Below are positions 49,201 through 62,000 of a stretch of DNA of 64,000 bases, in pieces. Source of the DNA: Myripristis murdjan (lineage: Eukaryota > Chordata > Actinopteri > Holocentriformes > Holocentridae); contig NC_044001.1 of assembly GCF_902150065.1 (NCBI RefSeq), positions 18,233,439 through 18,297,438 of the forward strand, written 5' to 3'. The first letter of the stretch is position 1; each line of letters starts with the position of its first letter. The translations under genes and the position numbers were made by a program. The notes beneath the pieces are model-generated. The model was not told the DNA's origin. It saw only the letters and a list, made by a program, of their open reading frames with translations, and did no database searches.

Positions 49201-51748
49201 ACATATGGTCGGTTAGATGACTGTTGACAAAATGTACTTACTAGATGTCACTTTGGACAAAAGTGTCTGGTAAATGACATAATCTAATGTGTTGTTCACA
49301 CTTGCAACATTTTTTAATATATTTTACCAACATAATGTACAAAGTATCTCCATATGTTTGCAGAAAAGCCACATGTTCCATAAGCAAATTGTCATTTTAA
49401 TCTCTCTCCCCTGTCTGTTTATCACAGGATTCATCAAGTCTGATCTCCGAAGGCAAAAGGCCAACCTCCAGGCTGAGCAGGCGGCGAGCGTAAGTGCCTC
49501 TGTGTGTGCTGTGTGCAGTCAGAGGTGGCATCTGCACGTCCCATGGAAGGGGGATGTGTTGGATGCTGCCTTGGCATGAGGCTGTCTGCTGGCTGTGTGG
49601 GCTCCTCTGGCTGCCGCTCTGCAGGCCTCACACAGCTCTGCACCGCTGCAGGCATGCACTGGGCTTAATTCAAGGGTCACACTGCTGCCATGGTTGAAAC
49701 TTTCCTTCTGAACCCACTAAAAACATCCCTTCCCCTGAAAGCATGTTCGCTGAGAGAGCGACTCTTTATTATTTGACAGCTCTCCTGCTCGCTCGCTGTG
49801 ATGGCATGCTTTGCAAATGTTTGCCGTGCGACCAAATGCACCAAATTTCTGTTTAATATTTACAAAGATATGCTTTGTTGCATCTTAAATTGGCTGCAGT
49901 TGGTAGCTGTCAAACAGATGTCATGATCTTATGGGACCATGTAATGATATGCGTATAAATGACTGTAATCCACACTAATTTGACAAAAGAAGATAATCCA
50001 GAATTGATAATAGTGAAAAGAAAGCAACAAAAACATCACTGTGCTCAATCTCTCAAGTGTGATTTAAATCCAGTTTGAGTGAATTATTTCTCATTTTTAA
50101 AATTCACCATGAAACAGACACAACTTGGTGGCCTCCATCTTTTTCAACTTTCAATCAGTAACAACGAATGCCTTTCTTAACAAACCTATTTCACACTGCT
50201 TGTGCTCTGCAGGCAAGTCTTTGGTTGGGGTTTCTCAATAACATCCTTTGCTGTTTTTGCTCCTACTTTATCTGCTCATAACATTCCATACTAACATTAA
50301 AAATGCAACTAAAATGATTGCCTCCAGTAACACTGCAATACTACAGCTCCATACAGTTACATTCAATTCACCACCACCGATGCCCCCCCTTTCATAATAA
50401 GCTTGTTATGTTAAACTGCAGTATTAGGTATTTTAAACTAAATAATGCTGTAGAGATGTTCAGTTGGAAATCTTGAAAGTTTTATAATTCACCAAGGATT
50501 TGTAAGTGTTACCATGGGCAGGGAGGTGGGCTAGTCAGCAGCTGAATAGGGATTTTTGGGGGGCAGGTGGGTGGTGGTATGGGTGGAGGATGAGGTACCG
50601 CACGGCCCCTCAGAGGCGTGACACCCAAGCTATCGTTGCAGCGTGAAGGCTCCCTGTCTTCGGTGCAGGACTACGGGGCCACAGCATCCAGCGGCCACTG
50701 GCAGCGGCAGTCTTGACACTAAACCACAAGCTCACTAAAACCAAAACACACACCTGCCAAGGTAGGGGCACACACTCTCTGAAGTTCAAACATACATCAC
50801 ACAACCATGAAACCATAAAAGGACAGGGTTACCATTTGATATTTTAACACACTTTCTCTTTGTTCAATGTAAAAATGCCGCTGAAACGTCCACAGCGTTC
50901 AACATATTTTCAGTTTACTAAAAAGGGCTTCATATGATGATTTCATTCATTCTCCACAAAAATGCATGCTTGGTATTTTGGAAATATCACCCACTGTGAC
51001 TGATGCCTTAGGCTCATATTACTTTCTAAGACTGTAGAACATTCCATTCCAGCTCACAATCCGGTTTTAAATAAAACTTACTACACCTGCTGTTACTCTG
51101 CAGAAAAAAAACAAAACAATAACAAGGATTTAGATGCCATATGAGATTGGTGGCAGATTTATAAAACTACAATGATAGTTGTTCAATTAATTTAAGGCTA
51201 TGATGTGTTTAAAATCTGTATTGGAGTAAAACACATACTGTGTGAAGTTCGTTTCCAGCCCTCATGTTGTTTATTGTGTTAGAGCTGAGCCTCTTTTTAT
51301 TTCATGAAATGATCACCTTTCTTAAACACTAACAATAGAAAAAAAAATCACCCTAGATTTGTGATTGTCTTTGATGTAGACAATAACTCCAGAATAAATT
51401 TGTCAACTAACAAAGGATTAGGAGCCAGTTTTTGCTGAAATTAATGAGCGCGCCAGAAAATGTATAGATTACCTTGTCTTTAATGTATTGATTTGATGTG
51501 TGTGACTGTGTAAGGTTTTGAGTTCAGTGCAAATGAGTAATATCCAAAGTTATATCCATGAATGAGTTTTGGTCCATGTTGATGTCCTATGGTCAGCTTA
51601 TTTCCTTTGATGCTAAATTAGTTTTTTTCCTGATTTGTTGGACAATGTGATTGTAATGTTTTTCTTTGGTCCTCATTCACAGAAAATGACGGCTGATGTA
51701 GAGGGAGGCGTCTCTCTGCCTGTGACCCAGAAGGAGGTCAAGCTATAA
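38375..51748 (+). CDS. flvcr2: FLVCR2 shared C-terminal exons (choline/heme MFS transporter)
   Basis: Plasma-membrane MFS transporter SLC49A2, reported for choline and heme. Shared exons: 38375-38516, 43270-43410, 44491-44558, 44834-44937, 46914-47024, 48301-48406, 48547-48658 and 49428-49489; phases are consistent, 282 codons. They encode the rest of TM5 ([11 protein letters not shown]), TM6 and TM7-TM12, including [11 protein letters not shown] (its Tyr aligns with human FLVCR2 Tyr325), [17 protein letters not shown] and [20 protein letters not shown], then a charged tail, [11 protein letters not shown]. With exon 1a and the last exon at 51683 the protein is 498 aa, with exon 1b 509 aa (human 526). 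Two in-phase candidates for the last exon follow. Poly(A) signals are at 53259-53264 and 53267-53272. The acceptor of the exon at 43270 is made largely of a GT microsatellite. Confidence 0.95.
42279..43026. mobile_element. TTAA-flanked MITE, copy C
   Basis: Left end TTAAAGGGACACTTCACCC, right end TTGGGTGAACTGCTCCTTTAA, bounded by TTAA. It shares the internal CTGGTGTT...CAGTTCCCA...TGAAACTCTTC segment with copy A. It is longer (748 bp), so it probably carries extra internal sequence. Confidence 0.7.
43187..43262. repeat. (GT)n microsatellite abutting an flvcr2 acceptor
   Basis: GT run of about 70 bp ending 7 bp before the CAG of the acceptor at 43269. Confidence 0.95.
43411..48300. other. flvcr2 introns between 43411 and 48300
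   Basis: Four introns around the shared exons at 44491, 44834 and 46914. Apart from a short hAT MITE at 47418-47574, nothing beyond AT-rich intron sequence was recognised. Confidence 0.5.
47418..47574. mobile_element. Short hAT-type MITE, 157 bp
   Basis: Ends CAGTACTCGAGTTG and CAACTCGACCACTG are inverted with two mismatches, flanked by the exact 8-bp duplication CTTGTATG (47410-47417 and 47575-47582). The interior is rich in CATCCCCCCTG-like repeats. It is noncoding and lies in an flvcr2 intron. Confidence 0.88.
49235..49290 (+). repeat. Fragment resembling a fish SINE/LINE 3' tail
   Basis: GTCACTTTGGACAAAAGTGTC followed by TGGTAAATGACATAA resembles the conserved 3' tail (CGCTTTGGATAAAAGCGTCTG...AAATGA) shared by several fish SINEs and their partner LINEs. 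Only the tail is visible. Confidence 0.5.
49490..51682. other. flvcr2 intron before the distal last exon
   Basis: Contains the proximal candidate last exon. Otherwise AT-rich with no further recognised feature. Confidence 0.5.
50642..50716 (+). CDS. flvcr2: flvcr2 candidate proximal last exon
   Basis: Preceded by GCTATCGTTGCAG and in phase 0 with the exon ending at 49489. It reads 24 residues, [20 protein letters not shown] then QRQS, and stops. The composition (Ser, Gly, Gln) suits a cytosolic C-tail. It is GC-rich compared with the flanking intron, suggesting constraint. It has no donor, so it would end the transcript. The poly(A) site is not obvious. Confidence 0.55.
   Translation, partial: REGSLSSVQDYGATASSGHWQRQS
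51683..51748 (+). CDS. flvcr2: flvcr2 candidate distal last exon
   Basis: Acceptor TCATTCACAG, phase 0. It encodes [20 protein letters not shown] then L and stops at TAA. The following 1.5 kb is a 3' UTR ending at strong AATAAA signals near 53260, so this is probably the main terminal exon. The acidic tail resembles the charged C-termini of other FLVCR2 proteins. Confidence 0.75.
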   Translation, partial: KMTADVEGGVSLPVTQKEVKL

Positions 51749-53290
51749 GGAGGGAGGTCCGCCTGGACCGGTCTGAGGAGGCAAACATTCCTTTACTTTT
51801 ATCAAAGCAACAAACTCTGACATGATACACAAATCACACATGCACACGCACACACATATGAACAAAAGCAAGCTGCTTCCCCTTTGGTAATGTGAAGTGT
51901 TAGCACATGAACACTGAATCAGACTGAGGAGCATATCAGCCTATGTGAGGCTTTACAAAAGCATCGAGAATCAACAGACCAACATATGATGTACTGTACC
52001 ACGCGACGTACTGTATGGACTCTGTGCTCTGGCCTGCACACCAGACACTCACACTCGTATCCCAAGTGCAACTTAGCTCTACCCAAACCATGCACAGACA
52101 ATGAAGCAAAAAGGGAACGCACTTGGAACCTCGAAAGTTCTTATCCCTCAAAGCGGAGACTCTAGAAAATAATCAGCTTGAGAAAGCTCCATGAATTTTA
52201 TATTTAACAGGCATTGTTTATTGCCTAGTGATTCTAAGCGTTGTCAGTGCAATGCAACTGCCACTTTAGTGACATTACTACTCCTTGAATTAATCTCTGT
52301 TTCCTTAGCTTCTACCATCCCCCCTCCAGTTAATGTTAATGACGTAGTATTCTATGCATTGTGATGAGCAATATTTAAACTGTGATTGTTCCTCATATTT
52401 GACCAATATTGTGCATACCTGAACTCGGTGTTTACAGTGCTCCAGGTATTCATGTAAATGTTCTATTTTTAGAATGTGCATGTGAAATCGGACAAAGGAC
52501 TCTGTGATTTGTTTTCCTGTGATGGCATTTTGTTCTCTGTGGCTCGGGAAGCTGCCACTGCCTGCCATGAGGGATTACGAGGAGGTACTGCTTCTGAGTA
52601 CTGCTGATAACACTGAATACGGTTGATGCTGTGCATCCGAGTACATCTCAGAAGGTCAATCTTGTCCTTGTTGAAGTGATCTCTACACGAAACTCGTCCT
52701 GCTTTAAGTACACTCTCACAAGTTGGAAGGGGACGGTCACTCCTGCTGATAAAAACATGGATGAACGTTCGAGAGCCTTTGGGGCGCTAAAGAAGATTAG
52801 CACAAAACACAATCGAAAGACGAGGCAAGTCGATCTACTGCACTTGTCATTTTGCACGAGGAAATGGTATAGTGTTGCTTTTTCATGTGTTGTACTCTTG
52901 TATATTTGTTACTGAGAAATGTAATTCATGCTGTGCTTAACCAATGGTAGTTGGATATATGAGGAATGTCCATTGTGCAGTGTGCCATCTGCATTTTTAC
53001 TTGACGTGTTGTGGTTAAGTTAGTTGTCCAGTGAGTTTCCTTTTAAATGATTGTTATGTAATCATGAGAAGTGCTGGTTATCCCTCCAGTGATATTTTTT
53101 GTAGGACATTTTATATACATCATGAATAATTGGTGATATAATTTTAACTGCTTGTGATACTGTGTAATGAAGAGCATAGTTTTATATAGCCATTAAATCT
53201 CTTCAGCAAATCGGAGTTAAAAAAAAATTAATTAAAAAAGTAAGCGCTAGTCTGGTGAAATAAAAGAATAAACATTTTGCGAAAAAGGAA
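51749..53290 (+). other. flvcr2 3' UTR
   Basis: Noncoding sequence from the distal stop codon to poly(A) signals at 53259-53264 and 53267-53272. Short ORFs here look random. Confidence 0.65.
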
Positions 53291-53527
53291 ATCTGTTCTG
53301 GTTACTTAAGCAATCATCTGACGCTCAGCATCAAACACACAATTGTCAGCAGGATAAAAAACATTTAATTGCTGGATTTCAAAAGGGCTCACAATAAAAA
53401 TCCATTTTATTGGCTTAAACATACAAGAGAGGTTTCATTCCCCATTATCATGTCAGAAACGCTTTACCCCACATCTCATCTTAGACTTCATTTTGTTTCC
53501 ACATAATAAATTGAACATGAGCTAAAG

Positions 53528-53528
<1 letters not shown>

Positions 53529-53556
<28 letters not shown>
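53529..53556. repeat. Poly(T) tract in erg28 3' region
   Basis: T run that reads as poly(A) on the erg28 strand; it lies between the erg28 stop codon and its putative AATAAA at 53411-53406. Confidence 0.7.
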
Positions 53557-53559
<3 letters not shown>

Positions 53560-53959
53560 GAAACCAATTACAAGGTTTTCTGGGACCACTGACCAGACAC
53601 TATAAAAGTTAACAAAGTTGACATCCTGTGTATTAAATACTTGGGACTGAGATATAATCCAGTGCACAGCAATCAGTGTACTGTAATGTGACCGCACAAG
53701 ATTAGAAAGTGACAATTACCCTGCCATACTCAATTTTTCCAAATGCACTGTCAGCTGTAAAATAGCATTTAAAAAACTATATAAATTAAGATATATTCCA
53801 GTCTAGTGTGTATCATCTATAGAGAGTGGCATTCACAGTATGGCATCGAGTTACACCTGGATCTCCTGTTCTTCAAGGCGGGACACAGCAAACGAGGACA
53901 GGTCCACAAGTGTCTGGTGGCGGGTTAGACGGATGAGAGGAGTTGGGCACCACTGGGGT

Positions 53960-55366
53960 TCAGTTCCGCTTCTTCTGTCGTGCTCCGACTTCCTCCTGTG
54001 GCTCCGGAAAACACTGGAGCCCGATGAGCATGCCGATGATAGAAAAGCCTAGAGAAACACGAGGAAAGATTATGGTTCACATTGTGTCCAAAATGTTTTT
54101 CATTTGAGACACAAAGACAGGAGAGGTGGCTCTCTTAAAATATATTTATATCACCAGGGTATCCACAGGTTTTTAGACATTCAAACTTAAAACTTGGAAG
54201 TTTTTTTTAATGCTACCTGAAGATGAATAGACCAATTTTAAAGAAATAAAGCTGACAAAATCAGCTCTGACAGAAGATAACTTCAGGCAATAACTTCAGA
54301 GGCAATGTGATTCCCAGCTGGATTTTGAGCCGATACCATAAAAATACTGAATATTTTACTACTAACTCTGGTATGAATTTCTTTTAAAGTGTACTGTACA
54401 TGCAGTGCAAAGAAAAATGTAATTGCAGTGAAAAAAAAAACAATCTCTAGTAGGTGTTTTTAAGGCATTTCAGTTTTTTTAAAGGCTTTATGATGAGCTG
54501 TTTCCATACTTTATAAGGAATCATGGATACCCTGATTACAAAATGCTCCAACTCTAAGATGCACTCACTTGCCACAATAAGAGGTGCCATAACACCAATA
54601 GTTAGAGGTGCAGTTTTGTAGATAAAGGCTTCAGACAGGAAGTGTCCCAAGGCCAGCACGAATGTCCACAAGGTGATGTGATATAGCCTGAAGGAGCCAG
54701 CATGACAATGCAGTGTAAGAATACAAATACACTCTCAACAGAAAAGCAGGCAAAGTGCATAAAGTCACAGACGTCTTACGTTCTGTTCTGGATGTCAATG
54801 GCACAGGCACAGCGTATAATCGATGACAGCAATGTCCAGATTCCAAATGTTCGAGCTTGGAGACCATTTACTGAGGAAATTAAAGCAAATTGGAACATCA
54901 AGGGTAATTTAATCTGAAGACACTGCTTAAGTAAAAAAAACAACAGAATAATTAGACTAACAATTAAGACTTATTTAGCTGTATTTCCCATATGAATGTT
55001 ATTTTGAGCAGGGGAAACCTGCCTAAATTTACCTTTTTGGTTTGACAAAAAGTGACTTACATTAAAGGTACACATTGCAGCATTCATAAACAATAATTAT
55101 AGTAACAAGATAATAAAATGATGCAGCTTATATAAAGGTAGAGTTGTTTATAGGGACAAAATGTAACTCATAGTTTACCTGTGTTATTATTACCCAGCAC
55201 ATCGCTTATTACTGGCCTAATACTGCTGCTTACCAAACTCTGGCGTCCCTGTGTAGAGTTTCTCTGACAGGAAGCTGTGATCTCTGAAACTCTGCACAGT
55301 GTTTCCCATCGCAATGACAGACACCATGACCAACCAGCTCCGCAGGACGTTTAGGAAGCGACTCAT
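53960..55366 (-). CDS. erg28: ERG28 sterol biosynthesis scaffold protein
   Basis: Endoplasmic-reticulum membrane protein that tethers C-4 demethylation enzymes of sterol synthesis. Minus-strand exons 55366-55234, 54870-54780, 54687-54569 and 54048-53960 fit in phase and give 143 aa (human 140). Landmarks are [20 protein letters not shown] (start, TM1), [33 protein letters not shown] (TM2), [19 protein letters not shown] (TM3), [12 protein letters not shown] and [10 protein letters not shown] (TM4), and the C-terminal RQKKRN, a lysine-rich ER-retention type end. The gene is tail to tail with flvcr2: poly(A) signals of the two are about 140 bp apart (53267-53272 and, minus, 53411-53406). It is head to head with ttll5, as in human. 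Confidence 0.95.
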
Positions 55367-55619
55367 CCTCACTCAGCACCTGCCAATAAGGTGAAGCCGA
55401 CCTGATCATATTAAGTGCTAATCACAATAACAACTTCAAACCACAGGGCCAATACATGTGGTACTGACTGCTTATTCCAGAGAATGACAAACAACTTCCC
55501 AACTCCCTGTCTAAGCCTTAATTTTCTATTACACATCTGTATCTGCCAGCAAATGACATGCGACAATAACTAACATTACACAGCAGGCTAATGTTGTTGT
55601 AACACAACCTGGATACTCC

Positions 55620-57078
55620 TGGCGACAGTTCGCAGGCCTGGGCCACACAAAATGTATTCACAGATTCGCTACATGTATTTACCTGATGAAGCAGCTTGTA
55701 TCAAACTACAGAGCACACATGTTCCTGTGGCAAAGCGAAGACAGTACCAAAGACAATAAGGTGGGACCCATGCCAAGTGCGGTGTTGCGTTCACGCTGCT
55801 GGATCTGCCAATCTTGGCCATTTCGAGTCAGCCAATGGGCGCGCTCAGAGGGTCGCCCCATTTATGCGAATGGGCCGTTCGACGCTCCAGGTTCCGCCTT
55901 CTTCCAGCATCAGCCAATCGCTATCGATCAGTCCTGATCACCTGTAGGCTGTGGCGAGGCTGGTCGATCACAAGTATCCATGCGAGCCGAGGATAAATAC
56001 ACGAGAGGCTGTACTTCCGTTCACTTCCGTCTTCGTTTCGTAGACTTCGTAGACTGGTTTCCCTCTGCGAGAGTTTTACCACCATGTTAATTTCTAGTTT
56101 CAGTGGAAATAGTGTTACCCATTAAATGAATATACAAGGCCTGAATTTTATTTATTTATCTATTTATTTATGCACGCCGCCAGCAAACAATCTCAATTAG
56201 CACTTGTTTATTGGTTTTAAGTGGTCGTATCATATGCATACGACCAGTTTTGCTCAATTACATTGTGATGTAGTGGAAAAAATGAGCAGGTGTTTCCGCT
56301 AGCTGGTTATTCATTCATCAGTAGTGTAGTAATTTTAGTCAGTTGTTGACATTTGCGAAGTGTTTACCTGTCGGTGTTGCTGATGGGTGAAGGTGTGAAC
56401 TGTCTTGACAACTGAAAAATTTGAATCTTTGGTTGGAATTTGTCGGCGGGAGCGCGCATGCGCCGTGCTCTGTTGCTACTCAGTTGTTGTAGTTACGGGG
56501 AGGATTACGGTGGTCAGTTAGCTGGCCCCAGTACCAGCTAGCAGGCTTGGGCTTTGAAAACAGACAGGTTTATGTTGGTGTGTTTGGGTCTGTTATGACA
56601 AAGACATTAACGTTAACGGTCTCAAAGAAGTCGGACTTCACCTAGCTAGCTGCCCGCATGTAAATTAGCTCAATTTAGCTAACGCCAGCTGACGTTACGT
56701 ACTTAACGTTAGCTAACATTAACGTTACATGCCTGGGCTATGTCAAATCTTTTGCCAGCCTCGTGTCATTCACTTATTTCAGCAAAAATATGGCTTCATT
56801 GTCACAACAAATGCAGTTATTTCCAGCTTATTGTGGACTTATATTAGTTGCATATTTGCGACGTTTCGTTCTTTGTTAGCAATTACATTTACGCGATTGA
56901 AGTTACTGTTGTAATCTTGTCAGCGCGGTAACGACAGCGTTATACAGTTGAACGAACAGACTGACATTTACTAGCATATTTTTGCAGCTGACATTAGAGA
57001 CTGAAGGGACCATGCTAAGCCTAGATACTTGATCCCAGGAAGATTTCACCGGGCAGCTTTTCCCCTTTCACCGTGGAA
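55620..57078. promoter_or_regulatory. erg28-ttll5 bidirectional promoter region and 5' UTRs
   Basis: Only 1.7 kb separates the two start codons. CpG-rich segments lie at 55780-56050 and 56440-56720. The second contains a cluster of TTAACGTTA/GCTAACGTTA palindromes (about 56605-56730). No TATA box was noted. Transcription starts are not determined. Confidence 0.5.
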
Positions 57079-58988
57079 ATGCCAGCTGTGATCCGGGATA
57101 AAGAGGATTCCGAGTCTTCCTCTGAGGACGAACAGGAGTAAGTGTTTGGGCTGATTAAAAGTTTGTGGTCGGTCAGATTACTTGTCCCCACATGTAACAG
57201 TCTGTGGCTATGGTCCACTCCAGTCTGCTCCAGAATAATGTTAGAAAGTATGAAAATGTCTTGCTTAATCCGCAAATACATCTTATTGCTTGCATTTAAA
57301 AGTATTATAAATAATGGGGCATGCCTGTGTTCTTTGAACCGGAGTCCAGAAGAATGGTATCATTAAATCTTCAAAGGGAGGAGTCTGCACACTAGCATAA
57401 ATAATACCAGTGGCCCCAAACCCTCTAGGAAGATAGGGGAAATCCCAAAGCTAAATTCTTATTATCTCTCAGTTGTCATGTTTACACCACCCTCATGTTC
57501 ATCTTATTCTGTCCCAAAAAAAAAACCAGAACAGATGGCATGTCACCTCAACCCGTGGTGATTACTCTGTAAATTCCATGTCTGTGCATAGTACTCCCTG
57601 ATGATATGATAAGTCAGAATGTGTTTATTCTTGAACTTTCATTTAAAGATTTTATGTAAATCACTCAAAATTCTTTCATTTTTCACTCCACACACCTATG
57701 TGTGAACATTCTCTCTGTCTACAGATTCCTTCACTGAAATGGTACAAATGATGAAGAACTGTCACAGTGGTATTTACAAACTAAGGATATGAATGTAATA
57801 TCCTCATAGTCCCCTTTATCTTGGAGTGTTAAGTCAGCAAGTCTCTTTTAGTCATCAGGAAGCTATTAGTCCATTGCTCCTCCTGGCACACCTTGCAAGA
57901 TTTGTCTCTGAATAGACTACCTGTGGAACAGAAGCACGTGCTTGAGTAAAACCATTACGTTTTTTTTTTTTTTTTTCTCCCTGCTGCACCAAGGCTCTTG
58001 TTAATGTGAGCTGTCACTGTCTGTTGGGTGTATAATATAATCTGTGTAAGACTACAGGGGATGTCTTGGTCCTATCTTAATTATTGATGTTAAATGCATT
58101 TCCCCAAAGTGACCTTGGGTTGCTCTCACTTTGCATGACTGTTGAAAGAAACTGGGAGCAAAACCAGAGAGAACACCATTTTGCACCAGTCGGCCTTTGT
58201 TATTTTGTCTGCCAGCTATTTTCAATTTAAGTTATATTTAGCTATACCTTACTGAGAACCACTGCTTTAAATCTATGTCTCCTGAGTTAGTTTGGATCGC
58301 TTAATATTGGCAAGGGTTTAACCTGTAGGTGACTGTAAAGCCTCTATAATGTGCTTATTTTATTGACAGGGCTATAATACTCGCCAAGATGCTCCAGAGC
58401 AGTGCCACCAAGAGATCTTAAAAACCTTTCCGTCTAAAACACATCACGCTCACAGTTACAACAGAGTAACTTGAGTTTTGAAAATAAGTTTATCAACATA
58501 AGTTCTCAAGAGCCTATTTCATTTCAACACATTATCAGCCAACCATCACCGTCAGACATGAGACTTCAGCCAACAGAGCTCGACTCTGACTTGAGATAAG
58601 TGTTAACAAAATGGCTTGTGTGGTATGTGGCCAAGATATCACAGTGGAAAAGATAGTTTCCATATTGTCTTACCTACCTGGATACTTGAGCCAGGGGCAG
58701 CAGTTGTTTACATGCTTCCCTGCTTTTCCCCGCCCACCTTATCAAGAATGGTCATGCCTGATTGAATTCTGCTCCATCAACACGCAACCTTATCTTTTTT
58801 TAGTACCTGATAGGCAGGCTGTGTCTGGCACTATCAGATATTCTTCTGCAGTGATACCAGGGTGTTTTGTTAATACAGTACCTGGGTTTGTTATTGCCCG
58901 GCACCTCCTGAAACTGTGTGTGGTTCTGCCACTGTCTGCTCCACTGGAGTAAACAGCATGTCAGGATGCATTCCTCCAGTGTTAGGTA

Positions 58989-59042
<54 letters not shown>

Positions 59043-62000
59043 GCGACTAGCATCGTCCAGGAAGCCAAAATCAAGATAACAGGCTGTGAACAGAATGTAG
59101 TTTAATCACATTATTAGGTTATTCACTATACATGATACAGGTCTCTGATTTTGGGAAGAATCTAGAAACTCTTTCACAAGTGTGTTACATTAATTCTCAT
59201 CTGATTCTCTGTCACCCAGAGACCATCCTTGCATTGCCTGGAGTGGCCTTAGCAGGAAGATCCCAGTTCTGCTGTTTTGCCCTGAGGCTATCATTTCTAA
59301 AGATGGGAAGATCCACTGCATTGGAGGTACATTAGTCTGTTGAAGCTACAGAATGACTGGGGGAAAAAATAATTATAATAACTGAATAAACTTTTGTAGC
59401 CTACAATTAGTTGGATACAACGGATGTTTTACTTTTATGACTATATGAAGTTAAAATCCCATGTTTTCCATTTGGCTACAGAGCGATACAACATGGCCTT
59501 CAAGATTGTGCGCACAGAGAGCCGCCTGGTTCGAGGAATACTGACCAATCATGGATTCCATGAGGTAAAGTTCTCCACTAAATCATACAAATTTAAACTG
59601 ATAGCTTTTTAAGGAAACATGTTGTCTTAACTTGGTCAATTAGTCTAAATCTCAAGAACATGCTGCATTATTTTTCAACAGCACATACTATTCATGCTCC
59701 TCTCTGCTGTGTAGGATAAGGGATAGTAGGCCTGTTATTTTTGCCTTGACTGATATTGCCTATGTCAAAGCCTGGGAATGCACCCATGGAAAAAAAAATG
59801 AATTGGACCTCAAGAGCATTAATCCTGTTTCACAAGGGCGCGCAATCCCCATTATTGCTCCTTCCAAGCAGTTACAATTAATTCCCTTTTCATTTCATTT
59901 CAATGCTTCTTGACTCCCACTAACCCATCATCAAAGGCAGACTAGTGTCTACCACAGCATCACCAGAGCCAAAGTTTAATAAGCCTTTATTACAAACATC
60001 TGGCTTTCTCCTAGACAGTGAACGGCCATGTGAATCCTTCCTCCCTACCAATTGCTGGAAGAAAAGAAAAACAAAATTCGTAAAATAACATGTTGTTGAT
60101 GAAAATAGCTAGTAAATTGGCATTCGTTTTGAGATGATTTCAAAAGCACAGGCTGCATTTCACCAGGTTAGTGGCAGAGCCTCTGATCTGCTTCTTAGAT
60201 TCACTCTAACCAAGCTGTCATATGTGATGGACATCAGAATATAATACTGCTGTTGGTGACTGGAAACTGCAGAGAGCTCATACAGTATGAACATCAATGG
60301 CTGTGCTTAGTTTTTCTCTTACATAATCTTTTGGTTTTTGAATGATCCCCTGGTCTAGGGCATTGGTTCTTCATGCAGTGAATCTAATTTATTTGTCCTA
60401 GCCTGAGGATGGAAGTCAACCAAAATGTCTGTTTTTCAGGTTCACCCAAACAGTAATGATTTTAACCTCATGTGGACGGGGTCTCACCTTAAGCCTTACC
60501 TACTACGCACCCTTCAAGACTTCCAGAAGGTCAACCACTTTCCCAGGTATAATAGTGTTCTTAATTGTATGAGTTAAGGCAAGAGTGTCTATGACTCCTG
60601 CCACTGTTTCCAGTGTTAAACATCACACCACTGAGCCACTCTAAGCCCTTCAGTTCAGGCAGTGTGTTTGTTGGCTTCCACTGCAAAGTGCATTTAGTTT
60701 GGACTGGTGCCTCTCTGAAACAAGAAATGAATCATATTGTCAAGCAGAGGGTGTCTTGTTGCCATAGTGTTTCTATAAATTATGTTTTTTTTTCCTTCTC
60801 GAAGCGTCAAAGCTGTTGAGTGTTAAAACATTTTAAACTTAAAGTTCACTGGCCCTTCATTTCCAGGTCATATGAACTGACGCGCAAAGACCGTCTGTAT
60901 AAAAACATCCAGCGAATGCAGCAGGCTCATGGCTTCAAAAACTTCCATATCGTTCCTCAGACCTTTGTGCTTCCCTCTGAGTACCAGGATTTCTGCAGTA
61001 AGACACCCCTCACTCAACCTCATTTGACAAAGCAGACCTCAGTTTGTAATATGATCACTTTGATTGCTCATTCTGAATCTTTTTCACTCTCTCATACCTT
61101 AATCTTAGGTTGTTTTTCCAAGGACAAAGGTCCTTGGATTATTAAACCAGTAGCATCTTCAAGAGGACGAGGCATCTACCTGGTCAGCAATGTGAGTGAT
61201 ATTGCCATGGAAATTCGCACTATCTAATGTAACTCTAACACATGCGTAAAAACAGATCAACATTCATCGCAGCCTCAGTAGAAGATAACTGTAAGAAATA
61301 CTGTGAGAACTGAAACAGTTGGATGGCCAGATGTTATTTGTGTGTGGGGGTGTAGTGATAGAGCTGTCTTTGAAATAAATATCAACCAGTGTTTTAGACA
61401 TTAATAAGTATTGTGAAGTAAATCACACACTTCCAAGGCCCTGGCTTTTGGAGGAGCTCCACAAGGTTCTCACTCTTGGACAACATATACACGATTTTTC
61501 TTCTAAGGCATTTTTATGAAACAGTGGAAAGAATGTCAGGGTGATATTTGGAGAGAAGAAAGAAATACGTTCATTTTTTTGGTTTAGATTTTCTCTGAAC
61601 TGTAGCCAGCACCGAGGTTAGTCCCCTCTCCCACATCTCCTCTCTGCTTCGCCACCTGCAACACATTTTAACCTCATAAATGACCCATCTCCCACCATCG
61701 TATTGTATTTCCAAAGCCTGCTACTGAGGACTGACCTACGATGGACAGTGCCATTGCAGATTCCAGCATTCCTTAATCTGATTATTGCTTGATATTTACG
61801 GGTTGGCAACAGTGTTATACTAGCAACGTGCAAATCAGTGTAACAGTTATGTCAGTTAGCAGAAAATGACTGTGTTACTAGGCTGCTTAGACCTGTTAAG
61901 ATGGATTTTTGTGATACAGTAACACCTGCCTCTTCCCTTGTGTGTGAGGTGTTCATTTTTCATATTTTACGTATTTCTTATTGTCATGTACAGCCAAGCC

